Assembly (NCBI GenBank): GCA_032622095.1
Contig: CP136062.1
Span: 165,252,590 to 165,316,589, forward strand
Source of the DNA: Siphonodentalium dalli
Taxonomy: Eukaryota; Mollusca; Scaphopoda; Gadilida; Siphonodentaliidae
Reading direction: 5' to 3'
Length of the DNA stretch: 64,000 nucleotides
A model generated the notes under the pieces. That model saw nothing but the letters and a program-made list of their open reading frames with translations, was not told the origin of the DNA and made no database searches. Every line of letters begins with the position of its first letter. Positions within the stretch are counted from its first letter, which is position 1. Both the position numbers and the translations under genes were made by a program. This document shows positions 21,152-32,321 of this stretch, piece after piece.

Positions 21152-21382
21152 TTCCTGAAATTTAGTGAAAAATCTGTGCCAATACATTCTCATATGCGAG
21201 TCTCCCATAGGGAGCTTTGCATATATAAGAGAATACATTGGCTTAACAATATTTACCTCAACATTTTAAGCCGTGCATTCTCTTATACATGTGAGGCTCC
21301 CTATGGAAGACTCGCATATATAAGAGAATGCACTGGCACATGGTCTTTAATGCTGCACCAGCACAGCTCCCATCATGAAAGG
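21152..21382. mobile_element. Family C MITE, left end eroded
   Basis: Two cores (CCAATACATTCTCATATGCG, and CGTGCATTCTCTTATACATG with complements) are followed by TGCACCAGCACAGCTCCCAT and CATGAAAGG. The left TTAACCC tip is lost. Confidence 0.78.
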
Positions 21383-21852
21383 TATAATGGAAATAATTTT
21401 TCTTCAATTTTCTTGATTTTCACTAAATACATTTAAAAATCGCTTTACATTTTGTGGTTCTGTAGCATATTATTTTATCGTTTGGCTTGAATACTAAAGA
21501 CCATATTTTGGATGAATTCTGTAAACAAATGATTGTAAAGTGTGAAATATTTTTCTTCATTTCTTTAATTCTTGAGTTAACTGGACAAAAGTTCTATAAT
21601 TTCGCGATATCAGACAAATGAATATACTCTTTCAATAGAAATACATTTATAATGCCAAAAAAAAAGTTAAAAACATGTAATCAGACAATTATTCAGTTAT
21701 AATTTATCACTTACGGTATGAAAATATGATCTATCTTGAGACTCTATTTAAATATTATGTATATTATGTTGATTACGTCAAAATTCATTTAACTGATGCC
21801 CAAGGAAGTATGAAACCCAGTGTTTTGCAACTCTTACAGTAAAAAATAATTT
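21383..21852. other. Unique intronic sequence
   Basis: AT-rich. Nothing recognised. Confidence 0.4.
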
Positions 21853-22003
21853 GCTGTACACTAAATCCAGCCATTTATGGGACCATCTCCTGTTACACTC
21901 AACAGAATATATGTAACAAATGAATGTATTTGAGCCATGGATGAGTGAAAAATACACTCATCGCTCCCATAAATGGCTGGATGTAGTGTAAGTCCCCCTT
22001 TAA
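21853..22003. mobile_element. Family F palindromic element, short version
   Basis: GCTGTACACTAAATCCAGCC to GGCTGGATGTAGTGTAAG. The inner part ends soon after GATGAGTGAAAAATACACTC, so the central palindrome seen at 36304-36669 is missing. Confidence 0.7.
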
Positions 22004-22696
22004 CAGTGAAACCATAATAGCATTTCCAATTCACTGCATTTTCACTTTACACTTTATCGTCATTTTACCTTTTATCGTCATTTCGCTTAACTGATGTTGC
22101 TATCGTGTTCTCTCTATATAAGGAGAATTTTCTGTAGAATCCTTTCAGAGTACCACTCTTGTGGTAATAGATGTGGTTTCTGGAAACTTGAACTGTAACA
22201 GGAAGCAAATCACTGTCAATTTCAGCGACAGAAATAACTCACTTCATTGTCGAGATGGACGATAATGGATATTGACAATCTCGTTAGAAGGCATCCTTGC
22301 TAATAACTAATTATGGTATCATAGCAGGCAGCGTAATTGACAATATGTCCACAGGAAGAAAAAATAATGTAATTTCTTAGACATCTCGATACCTGGTATA
22401 GAAACCTGTTGTACATGGCCTAGTTTCAGTGATCTTATTTTTATGCTCCAGTCTTGTTACACTTGTTACATGCACAATCAACGCTGTATCTTGATTATGT
22501 TGGTCTTCCCTCCACATAACATAATTGTCAGCCACAAAACTTAAGTCTGGAACACTAGCCAGATGAGTGCCTCCATCCCGTTTGTTTTGATCGAATCGTG
22601 TGCAGACCTGACCGAATAAATGTCCCCAGTTAATTCAGCAAATTCGCAGGTCAGAAAAAATACCCTTGTGGGAGGAAATCGGCAATCAATGCAATC
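22004..22696. other. Unique intronic sequence
   Basis: Nothing recognised. Confidence 0.4.
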
Positions 22697-22992
22697 AAGC
22701 CTGATTATAAAGTGTTTGTCATTTGTAGAATGAGGTCCCCAGAGGGTGAATTTAGTGATGCTATCCTGCATAGCAGGCTAGCATCACCAAACTCACCCTC
22801 TAGGGACCTTATTCTCTTAGTGCTCATCTGCTATGAGAGACATAGACTCTGATTGAAGTTCCCAAATGGTGAATATTGTGATGTACACCCATTGGGAACC
22901 TTGATTATGCAATGTGTCGTCTGCCAGTTTGGGGATATAGAGAAACTAAACTAAACTGAAAATGACAGGCACACTAAACTCAGACTTGAATG
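22697..22992. mobile_element. Family A2 MITE with right hairpin missing
   Basis: AAGCCTGATTATAAAGTGTT, intact left hairpin, ATTGAAGTTCCCAAATGGTG middle, then GAAAATGACAGGCACACTAA directly. The right hairpin has been lost. Confidence 0.78.
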
Positions 22993-23014
22993 CGACCTCC
23001 ATCTGCAAGGCAAG

Positions 23015-23823
23015 CAGTTCTGATTAAAACCATACTCAGACTCGGAAAGTACTGAGTCTGATGAAACCCGCGATATGTCGCATTACTGTCGCTATAAATA
23101 ACTTCCACAGACAACCCCCCTGTAGTATGACGTCACCGCCCACATTTTTCTTTAAAAATAGCTTTGATTGACATAATGTAGTTTCGGTTTCGTTTCCGCG
23201 TAATAGTTTCGTTTCCGCAGACTCTTTATGCCAGTTCCTGGGAGAATTGATGCTATGCATTCTCTCAGAATATCTTCTGCGCCTTGTGACATAATTTTAA
23301 CTGAGATTAATCACGTTTAACAAACTTTAAATGCGTTTATGTCTCGAAACAATATAATATTTTCTTTGTTTAATTTCGAAGTTAACATCAATTGCCGGAA
23401 ATTAAATAAATTTACGACATCGCGACTTCTAAATATTCGGTACTAAATGTTGAATTTCGTAATAACATTCAATTATATTACATATTAAGTCAAATTGGTC
23501 AATTCTGCACTCTTTAAATACTATTTTCAATGTTAAATTTGCTGTCTTAAAACTCTGAATTTGTAAACATTAGCCATGCAGCGGAAAAGTTGTTGCGTTA
23601 TTTATAACTATTGGGCGGGGTTTACTGTAATCGGGACCAGCTGAAGGAATTCTCCTTGTCTTGGGGATTCCATGCGACTATCGCCTGATTGGTCACATCG
23701 AGTTCATGAGGATATTGTGATTGGCTGGCAAATACGTAATTCCTGCTGGGAGTAATGGAATCTCTACCCATTGTCATCAGACTCAGTACTTTTAGAGTCT
23801 GAGTATGGTTTTAATCAGAACTG
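23015..23823. mobile_element. Element L: MULE-like non-autonomous element with 9-bp target duplication
   Basis: Inverted ends of about 48 bp run from CAGTTCTGATTAAAACCATA at the left to TATGGTTTTAATCAGAACTG at the right. The flanks repeat CAAGGCAAG exactly (23006-23014 and 23824-23832). A 9-bp duplication with long inverted ends fits Mutator-like elements, though no transposase is present. Base composition inside is less AT-rich, with several CpGs. Confidence 0.75.
23598..23724 (-). promoter_or_regulatory. Promoter-like motif cluster inside element L
   Basis: Read on the minus strand: CCAAT boxes at 23720-23724 and 23688-23692, a CCCCGCCC GC-box with CCAAT at 23610-23620, then TTATAAATAA at 23598-23607. 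Only a 14-codon frame follows. A TGACGTCA CRE-type palindrome lies at 23128-23135. Motifs are seen directly. Promoter activity is inference and the spacing between GC-box and TATA is tight. Confidence 0.3.
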
Positions 23824-23832
23824 CAAGGCAAG

Positions 23833-25077
23833 GTGTTGATCCTCACTTTAGAAATAATATCATTAATTAATATTGTTGATAAATAACTAATCTATTTCGT
23901 CGGGTATGATCAAATGAATGTGTATGAAAATGAACATGTATCTTGGTCTTTTGTTTTTAAAACAATTATTATTAAATATTAATGGAAGTTTGCAACCGAC
24001 CGAGAGTGAGCCAAAGCCAATAGTGACAACTTCACTGTGTCTTCGTGACACCCAAACACCAATCACCTGTGATTGGCATACATGCCACCCATGTACTAAA
24101 CAAGCTAAACATACATATATTCTCAGAAAAGTGTGATTGTTTTGAAGATAAATATAACAGCTATTTAGTATCATAACAAATTTGGTAGAAAACCAACTTA
24201 ACAGTGGTATATTTTATAAATTGTACTTGATGTTAGATGGGCAGTTTTGTACTTCATATCTTCAGGTGAGTGAGCATATGAGTGTTGCATATTCACTGTA
24301 CAATAGAGAGGAGATTGTGGGTAACTGTTGTATTTTGCCATCTGGTCGCTGATGCATTCAGACCAGACTACCAGCTGTTTTGTGTGTCATATAAAAGAAT
24401 ATATAGACCATGATGCACCTATCCATTCAATATACATTACATTGGTATTCATATTGGCAAATTCACTGGATAATTGGCGTTGGGCCAATGCAATAATTTG
24501 ACAATTTAACAAAAGCTCAGTATGTGGGCCCAATGTAGGATTTCATAGTGTCAACTGAGTCTGATTTCCACAGGTGTCAGCTTTACTGTTGTGTGTAGCC
24601 CGAGATTTTAGGGGTATTGTTGATGGTAAACAGGAGAAAATATCTTGATACTCATTACATACACAGCTTTGTGGGAACCGAAGAAGTTGGTTCAGCTGGG
24701 TCAAGAGTCTATATAGACAACATTGTCCAGGAACAAGGTTACAGGGAATTTGTTAAAGTGATATGAAACACTCCACTGAGGTGTTCCCGGACGGAATAAT
24801 AAATAATCATACCAAAATAAGTTATTTTCATAAATTTGATATCCAAATAGTCAGAAAACATTGACTGTTATTGGCGCAATCATTGTAATGTTTATGCCCA
24901 ATAAATCATCCCGAATAAAGTAGTAAATCTTTACATTTGTGCATAGTTCAACCATTGTGTTCTCTGAAAAATGACAGTCCATGTGGTTGTAATTTTCGAC
25001 TACCTTAGTTCTTTGCTATAGTGTTTGGATACCCAACTGATTGTTTTTATTTAATGATATAAGTCCACAATATGTCT
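23833..25077. other. Unique intronic sequence
   Basis: No gene or repeat recognised. Short open frames on both strands around 23900-24170 lack any family motif. Confidence 0.45.
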
Positions 25078-25539
25078 TTAACCCTTTCAGTGCCAGGTCC
25101 GATTTTTGTATCAACCCATATACCCTGTGCCAATGCATTCTCTTATATATGCGAGTCGACCATAGGTCGCCTCGCATATATAAGAGAATGCATTGGCCTA
25201 ACAATTTTTCATCATTTGTTATTATTTTTTACAATTTTTTACAATTTTAATAATTTTTTCTTATATTCTTTAACAGACTTATTTTGTAGGTTTAGTGCCA
25301 GGGAATCCCACGTTTTTCATGGGTATCAAAGTTATTACTATGAATACTTGGTGATAGTTTTGAGTTATAACATGCCCCGAAGGTTTTATCCAGTTTGTTT
25401 TTAAATTCGCTATAGCATGCTTTAGCATACCCAAAACAAACTTTATTTTATTTTTATTATTTTTAAATTTGTTTATGGCCGATTTTACAGACCGTAAATT
25501 AGGGCCGATGAGATCGGCCCCTGGCACTAAAAGGGTTAA
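25078..25539 (+). mobile_element. Family E piggyBac-like MITE, long version with one hairpin core
   Basis: TTAACCCTTTCAGTGCCAGG and GGCCCCTGGCACTAAAAGGG-TTAA ends. The core cassette follows CAACCCATATACCCTGTG. Downstream is an extra 200-bp segment (TAGTGCCAGGGAATCCCACG to CCGATTTTACAGACC) absent from the 2030 copy but present in the 45843 copy. Confidence 0.88.
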
Positions 25540-26255
25540 AGCTACTTATTACAATGATAGTGCAATACCCATGGATGTTGTAATTACAAAGGCCTTAACA
25601 GATGTTTTCTCTAAATGTTGGGTCCATCGGTCGAAATAAAAATAAATTGCATGTTGAAACATCAAAATGGTTTTAATATCAATATATGTACAGCTTGAAA
25701 CAAGTTTTTTTTTTACTATATGTAACATGCAGCTATGCAATAGTAGAATATAAAATACACCCTTTTGAAACACAATTCAATTCAACAATGATACAGAATA
25801 TCTCTTGTATCCGGAACCAATTCCGAATAACATTGAATTCTGACTATTGCTATTGAAGTTGCAATGCTAATGTTTATACAGAGTGAAAGTTCAATATAAT
25901 TCTAAGTCCAACAAGGGCCATAACTCTGGTAACCATGAATGGATGAACCCCATAGTAAGTTGTATCCTTATCCCTAAACTTGGCTATCAACACACAAAAG
26001 CACAACCAAATCTGATGATCCATGCCCAAGTTAATGTACAAGCTGAAATGTTCATTCGGAAATAAAATTAATAAATTTCGAGACAAACAAGCTGGCTGAC
26101 ACTGACATGATGTTTCTCGGAAGTAATGAGATTCCATGCTATCTAGTTCATACTTTGGAATGTGTAGCTTGTTCAATAGTCTGTATTCCAATAGGACTGT
26201 GATATAATATCAATGTTATTCAATCTCTGCCCCATGTACAGTAACATGTGCACAT
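25540..26255. other. Unique intronic sequence
   Basis: Nothing recognised. Confidence 0.4.
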
Positions 26256-26523
26256 TTAACCTTTTCATGACGGGAGCTGTGCTGGTGCAGCATTAAAGAT
26301 CATGTGCCAGTGCATTCTCTTATATATGCGAGTCTCGGTAGGGAGCCTCACATATGTAAGAGAATGTACTGGCTTACCAGGTCAATGTAAATATTGTTAG
26401 GCCCATGCATTCTCTTATATATGCGAGGCTCCCTATGGGAGACTTGCATATACATGTATAAGATAATACATTGGCACAGGGTTTTCGTAAAATTTCAGGA
26501 AGCTCCTGTTATGGAAGGGTTAA
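26256..26523. mobile_element. Family C piggyBac-like MITE, full length
   Basis: TTAACCTTTTCATGACGGGA and TATGGAAGGGTTAA ends with two hairpin cores. The second core contains a TACATGTA insertion. Confidence 0.87.
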
Positions 26524-27194
26524 GAACCCAAAAGAAGTCAAAGGTAAATGGAAAAATTTTACCTGGAAAAAATTGAGTCATTGAAATTTGATAGTCGTGT
26601 ATGACCAGTTGACCACAGTGAAAATAAAGCTTCAGCTGTTAAGGAGGGAGGTCATGTGACAAATTTTGAAAGGGTATTTCCATGCATATCTCCGGGGCAA
26701 ATGAAGTTGACCGGGGACCAAAAGAGCTATATCATTAAACAGTTGTAACATTTAACAGGCGGGTGCACTTGGTAAATTAGAAAAATTTTCTATAAATTTA
26801 TTTTTGAGAACTTGACCTACTTTTGAAAAATAAATGTAAAATTCAAAAATAGATACACCAAAATTATAATGGAACAAGTTCCAAGCGGACCCACCAAATA
26901 AATACATATCATTTTCAATACCGTGCACATCAAGTCACACTCAGAAGTTTTAGCAACTCTGTAACGTTTGCTCTTCAGATTTGCATGGAAATGCCCATTC
27001 AAAATCGGTCACTTGACCTCACCCTTGGTGTTCATCATGAGCCATAAAAACGTGATAATCTCACTTACTTCCTCTCACACTATACAAACATGCTGCATAT
27101 TTCTCACACATCTGTGGAATACACCTGGTATATTACTTTCATGTTTTCTTTTTGCAATTGTATGCATGTGTGAGCTGTTTCTGCCATCAGTTGC
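26524..27194. other. Unique intronic sequence
   Basis: Nothing recognised. Confidence 0.4.
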
Positions 27195-27202
27195 ACAGAT
27201 AC

Positions 27203-27585
27203 AGGCCTGCAAATAGTGTGTCTGTCATTTGCAGAATGAGGTCCCCAGAGGGTGAATTTAGTGACGCTACCCTGCACAGCAGGCCTCTCGGGACCTCATT
27301 CTGCTTAGGCCTCAACTGCTATGGGAGACCTAGGATCAGATTGAAGATCTCCAGTTGAAGTTGGTGATGTTCACCCATTAGTCAACTCGATTATGCATTT
27401 TATCTTCTGCAAATTAGGTCATATAGAATCTTCGCAGAAGGGAAAAAGTTACTAAAAACAATGTTAATTTGAGACTATAGATACTTCCCAGAAGATGCTA
27501 GCTTGCTTTGCAGGGTAGCATCACTAAATTCACCCTCTAGGGATCTTAATTCTGCAAATGACAGGCACACTAATTGCGAGCTTGA
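27203..27585. mobile_element. Family A MITE with exact 8-bp target duplication, both hairpins collapsed
   Basis: ACAGATAC flanks the element at 27195-27202 and 27586-27593. The left hairpin has lost its right arm (CTGCACAGCAGGCCTCTCGG) and the right hairpin its left arm (AAGATGCTAGCTTGC). Hairpin arms appear to be deletion hot spots. Confidence 0.88.
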
Positions 27586-27593
27586 ACAGATAC

Positions 27594-28089
27594 TGACTGG
27601 AACCCCATGAATCATGTTATTTTGTATCACGCCAAGTCAGGTCCAATAACTCATCCCTTCTATCAATGAAAACATTAACATGTCTTAAATAAAACACTGT
27701 TGCTACTGAAATAACTGTTTACAATGGCCACCTAATGTTTGAGTAACAACCCGATCCATGCAAGCTTTTCATGCAGAATTAACCAGTGTTTTACTACCAC
27801 CAAGGAATATGCGGAACTGTCTGGTGAAACAGTGGGATAATAAGGTTCCACATTAATCCTGTTAACCAATTGGCGTTGTATCAAAATATTGGTACTGTTA
27901 CGGAGGTTGATCAAAGGGTGATTAATTGGAAATGATTGGTGCGGATTAGGGTGAGTTGGATCATGATTAGTAATCCAGATGTTTTATTGTTTTCCCAGAC
28001 GGATTACAATCACAGAGAATTAGCAATCACCTATTTCACTGCAGCAAAGGTTTTCATATTTCCGAACTATCTACTGTACCATTTATACC
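27594..28089. other. Unique intronic sequence
   Basis: Nothing recognised. Confidence 0.4.
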
Positions 28090-28097
28090 TATATGTG

Positions 28098-28531
28098 CAA
28101 GCCTGAGTTTAGTGTGCCTGTCATTTGCAGAATGAGGTCCCCAGAGGGTTAATTTAGTGACGCTATCCCGCACAGCGGGCTAGCATCACCAAATTCACCC
28201 TCTGGGGACCTCATTCTGCTTAGGCCTCATCTACTATGGGAGACATAGACTCAGATTGAATTTCCTAAATGGTGAATATTGTGATGTACACCCATTGGGA
28301 ACCTTGATTATGCAATGTGTCGTCTGTCAATTTGGGGATATAGAGAAACTAAACTAAAAGAGAAATAGAAAATTGATAATAAAGAAACTTTCCAGAGAAG
28401 ATGAGGCCGAAGCAGATTGAGGTCCCTAGAGGGTGAATTTAGTGATGCTAGCCTGCTATGCGGGATAGCGTCACTAAATTCACCCTCTGGGGACCTCATT
28501 CTGCAAATGACACACGCTAAAATCAGGCTTG
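28098..28531. mobile_element. Family A2 MITE, near-complete
   Basis: CAAGCCTGAGTTTAGTGTGC and AAAATCAGGCTTG ends with both hairpins. The flanks TATATGTG (28090-28097) and TTTATGTG (28532-28539) form an 8-bp duplication with one mismatch. Confidence 0.9.
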
Positions 28532-28730
28532 TTTATGTGTGTTGAACTGCTGAATGTAAATGGTGAGCCATACATAGACAGTGCACTTGTCAAATCAGTC
28601 ATAACACAAAGTGACAATATATAGCCAAAAGGTATAGGGATGAAAGTTGAAAAAGTTGTATTACTATACATCAAACATTCCTATTGAATCTGGGTTAAAA
28701 ATATTTGACATGTACATTATGCTGTGTATA

Positions 28731-29056
28731 TTAGACCTTTCATGATGGGAGCTGAGCTGGTACGGTATTAACCCTTCCATGACTGGAGCATTCTGAAATT
28801 TTTTGAAAATCCCTGTGTTTCTGATAGGGAGCCTCGAATATATAAGAGCGTACATGTAGAGTAATGCGAGAGCTTTCCGATGAATGGCAACAAGCCATAT
28901 TTCCGACTAAATCGGTTAATCCTGAAAAATTACCCATAATTCTGCTGTGTTTAATGAGTCGATTACTTAGGGCATTACTGTACATTGACCGAACAATATT
29001 CACCTGGACCTTGTAAGCCAGTGCATTCTCTTATATATGCGAGGCTCCCTATGGGC
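28731..29056. mobile_element. Degraded family C MITE interrupted by family B
   Basis: The left part has CCTTTCATGATGGGAGCTGA and TTAACCCTTCCATGACTGGA, suggesting two fused C ends. The right part has AAGCCAGTGCATTCTCTTAT with GAGGCTCCCTATGGG. A family B remnant sits between them. Confidence 0.65.
28859..28982. mobile_element. Family B MITE, mostly one arm
   Basis: GAGTAATGC joins directly to GAGAGCTTTCCGATGAATGG, then a full right arm to GGGCATTACTGTA. The left arm is deleted. Confidence 0.8.
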
Positions 29057-30273
29057 GTGAATGTTTTATGGAATTTCCTGTGCCTAATTCTTAGGTGAAA
29101 TATCCTACATATAGAACATTTATCAATGATAATGATTGTTGGCAGGGTCTGATAATAAATAGCCACAAAGGTGCTTTGTCAGCTATTAAGAGTCATGAGA
29201 AACTCGGGCTGGGAATCAATTCTGTCGAGGGAATGCTAGGCATCTAACCCTCAATGATTGATTAGAAAGCTTCACCCATTCAACAACAGCCAACGTCATT
29301 GAATAACTTTGATGACCATTATCCGTTCCAATGAACCATTGTTATGAGGTTAGCACAGGTTGGTCATAGATTCCCTGTCCATCAGTAGTTCAATCCCTCT
29401 CCTAATAACAGATCCATCAATATTGGTCGCACAGCGGTTTTGCATATTTCATCAATAAAAGACTTAATTGCATTAAACTTGGAATGCCCCATTCCCAGGG
29501 TCACTTCCTGTTCCTGGGATTTCGCCCTCAGCTTGGTGCCAGAGAGCGGCTGAAGTTCAACACATGGTCACTAGAGCTCTGATCAATATTGGACGCATTA
29601 CCCCCCAGCATGGAAGGACATGGCTCAAATGATTCCCAGACTACAAGACAATACCCAGGGCATATCTCAGTGATTTCATGAGAAAATAGTCTAAGAGTTC
29701 TATTGTGTTTGTGGCATGTTCACTGTTTAATGCATATCCCAATTGGTTTTTCTGTTTATGATAAATCATGTATTGACTAGTGGCCCATTCTTTTATGGTT
29801 GTTAATCAGGGGCACTGTAACATGGGGCAGCTTCCCCTCTTGTCTTCTGTTTATTTATTTATAATAGTTTGTTGTATGAGCAGTACTGAAAGAAGTATAT
29901 GCTGACACAGTGGTTGCATCTGGTATGAACTCATGTTATAATTTACTGTTTAAAGATGCATTATCCAAATTAACGCTCCCAAATTACTATTTCTTTGGCT
30001 TGGGGGGGTGGGGGTAAAAATATTTGATTCGAGTCGAGGAACCCACCCATCAAAGCTCAGAGTAATCAGATATAAATTTTATTAATTTGTTATTTCTTGA
30101 AATGTATACTTAAAAAGTCGTCAAACCAACGATCTTTGACAAAATTGCGGATGAAGAATGATAACTCTAAAATCAAGTGGTAAAATGGCTATATTTTATT
30201 GAACAGCATGTTGATAAACATTTTGGGAAATTTTATACCATAGTTGACAGCGGTAAGCATTATTTTGTTGTTA
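29057..30273. other. Unique intronic sequence, relatively GC-balanced
   Basis: No gene recognised. The stretch 29170-29700 is less AT-rich and non-repetitive. A G-run lies at 30002-30014. Candidate for testing as conserved non-coding sequence. Confidence 0.45.
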
Positions 30274-30396
30274 TTAACCCTTTCAGTGCCAAGTCCGATT
30301 TTTTTATCAACCCATATTTCCTTGATCATTTTTCAAATTTATTTATTATAATAATGTGATACATTGATGGAAAGAGCTTGGCACTGAAAGGGTTAA
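30274..30396 (+). mobile_element. Family E MITE without the hairpin core (123 bp)
   Basis: TTAACCCTTTCAGTGCCAAG and CTTGGCACTGAAAGGGTTAA ends. After CAACCCATAT it continues directly into AT-rich spacer, with no CCAATGCATTCTC palindrome. It looks like an empty-site counterpart of the core-bearing E copies. Confidence 0.85.
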
Positions 30397-30544
30397 TCGA
30401 TTCTGATAACTAAAGCATATTTTGAAGAAATGTTGTAACTTGATGATATGGGGACGGTCTGATCAGATTAATACCTTTAATTTGGTATAATAGGCTGGGT
30501 TATATTTGTTTCTTCTTCTGATGCCTGTATATTACTGTCATGAC

Positions 30545-31150
30545 ACGGTTTCATGTGGTGAGGATGGGTTAAGTTTATTTATGCTGATGGTCCCTGTTTC
30601 ATGTTACATACATGTAGTTATATGAACCCATGCCAGGTTATAGTTTCATGTGGTTAAGGTGGGTTCAGTTTGCTCCTGATCATAGTGGCCAGCATGGTAC
30701 ATCGCACATTAGTTTTCAATTTAGTTGTAGGAACTCCAGGGAACTCATGCCATTTTACAAGGTTTCATGTGGTTAGCGTGGGTTAAGTTTGATACGTACT
30801 TACTGTTTGTACTTGTCCGTTTATACTCAGTAGCTGAAGGAATTCTAAGAACCCATGCCATGCTATATCATTCTATGTGGTAAACGTAGGTTAAGTTTAT
30901 TTATTCCGATGGTACATGTATATATTTTGCCATGGATTAAGTTTGATGCCTCTGTTGGTACCTGTCCATTTGTACTGAGTCAGTAGCCTTATTGCTCATA
31001 TAATCCATGTCATGCTACATGTATAGAGTTTGATGTACATGTAGTTATCCTGGATTAGTTTGATGCCTCTGTTGGTACCTGTACGTTTATACTCCCTAGT
31101 TGTAAGAACTCATTACATGCTATAGAGTTTTATGTGTTATGCATGTTATC
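30545..31150 (+). repeat. Degenerate tandem array, unit about 95-120 bp
   Basis: Recurring blocks TTTCATGTGGTTAAGGTGGG, TTAAGTTTGATGCCTCTGTT, GGTACCTGTCCGTTTATACT and AACCCATGCCATGCTATA appear five to six times. Unit starts lie near 30549, 30644, 30763, 30870, 31029 and 31124. Confidence 0.7.
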
Positions 31151-31345
31151 AATCTGAAGCAGTCTTTGCAGGACCAATTAGCCGTGACCCCAGTCGACCC
31201 CTGTTTAATTTATTGCATGTATTTTGGTTGGTTCAACAGGTGCACTGGATTAGCTCTTTACAGAATTAACAGAGGGCCATGCTTGAATCACTACTGGTCT
31301 CATTGTGGGATCCTGTAAAAACTACATGACTGCATCCAATAAATA

Positions 31346-31590
31346 ACCCTTTCTATACTAAATGGATTCTCGGACTCCATTAGAAAAATATAGATTGGAA
31401 TGGTCAATTATTAATTTTGAGGGGTGAACAGGATAAATGAGCAGACGACAGGCATAAAAACATAATGCAAGATCAGAAGGATTCGTATTTATTGGTGGGA
31501 AATGTTCAGATAATAAGCTTATGGTCGTTTGTTGAACTTATTATCTGAACATTTCCTAAGGCCCTAAGGGAACTACTCGTCAATGAGTAT
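31346..31590. repeat. Interspersed repeat (family I) with a terminal hairpin
   Basis: CTATACTAAATGGATTCTC to GAATGGTCAATTATT, then AAATGTTCAGATAATAAGCT paired with CTTATTATCTGAACATTT around TATGGTCGTTTG. It resembles 50684-50960. Fragments occur at 55755-55815 and 58605-58680. Confidence 0.6.
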
Positions 31591-31615
31591 TTAGTATAGA
31601 ATAGGATAAACTCCA

Positions 31616-31907
31616 GGTGTTATATAAAATAGAGAGAGATGTATTCATGTTCCAGGCTAATTTTTGCATGTACACATACTACCGGTACATGTCATGTACC
31701 GTATATCAAGAACTGACCTCAATTTTAATTTTCATTCTAAAGAATTACCAGTAGAAGTATATCCTTTAGTTTGCAATAAAAACAAATTTGTTCCAAATAA
31801 GATTAGTGGTTTGAATTCTTAATTCCAGAAAAAGACATATATTGCTGAAATTGAATGCTTGGATCCCTGAAAGTACAGCAACAAAATAAGGCAGATTTAC
31901 AAACATG
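31616..31907. other. Unique intronic sequence
   Basis: Nothing recognised apart from CATGTA-rich words near 31670-31700. Confidence 0.4.
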
Positions 31908-31909
31908 TA

Positions 31910-32284
31910 CCCCGCTGGACAAAACAAGTGTCCATTGGCACCGCGGTGTATTTGCCGTTCGGCCGCGGTGTCAGAGTTTGTAACTGCAGTTGAGCACTGC
32001 GGCCGAACAGCATGTACACTACGGCCAAACGGCAAGTACATCTTGGCCGAAAGGCAACTACAACGCGACTGAATGGCATGTGCGCCGTGGTTAGATTTCT
32101 GGTTTGTAGTGTCTTTTTTCAGTTTAATGAACGTACACCGCGGAATCTACACCATGGCTGAATGGCAAGTACACCGCGGCCCAACTGTAGTTAGCCGGTG
32201 CAGCTGCGGTGTAGTTGCATTTCGGCCGCGGTGGCAACGCTAACCACACAGCGGTTGAGTGGACACTTGTTTTGTCCAGCAGGG
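31910..32284. mobile_element. Element O: CG-rich TIR element at TA
   Basis: CCCCGCTGGACAAAACAAGT and ACTTGTTTTGTCCAGCAGGG ends are flanked by TA on both sides. The interior is filled with short words GGCCGCGGTG, ACACCGCGGCC and GCCGTTCGGCC in both orientations, very different from the AT-rich surroundings. No coding frame is recognised. Superfamily is uncertain. Confidence 0.65.
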
Positions 32285-32321
32285 TATATGCTGATAACGT
32301 GGTCAAAAAATTAGACATACC

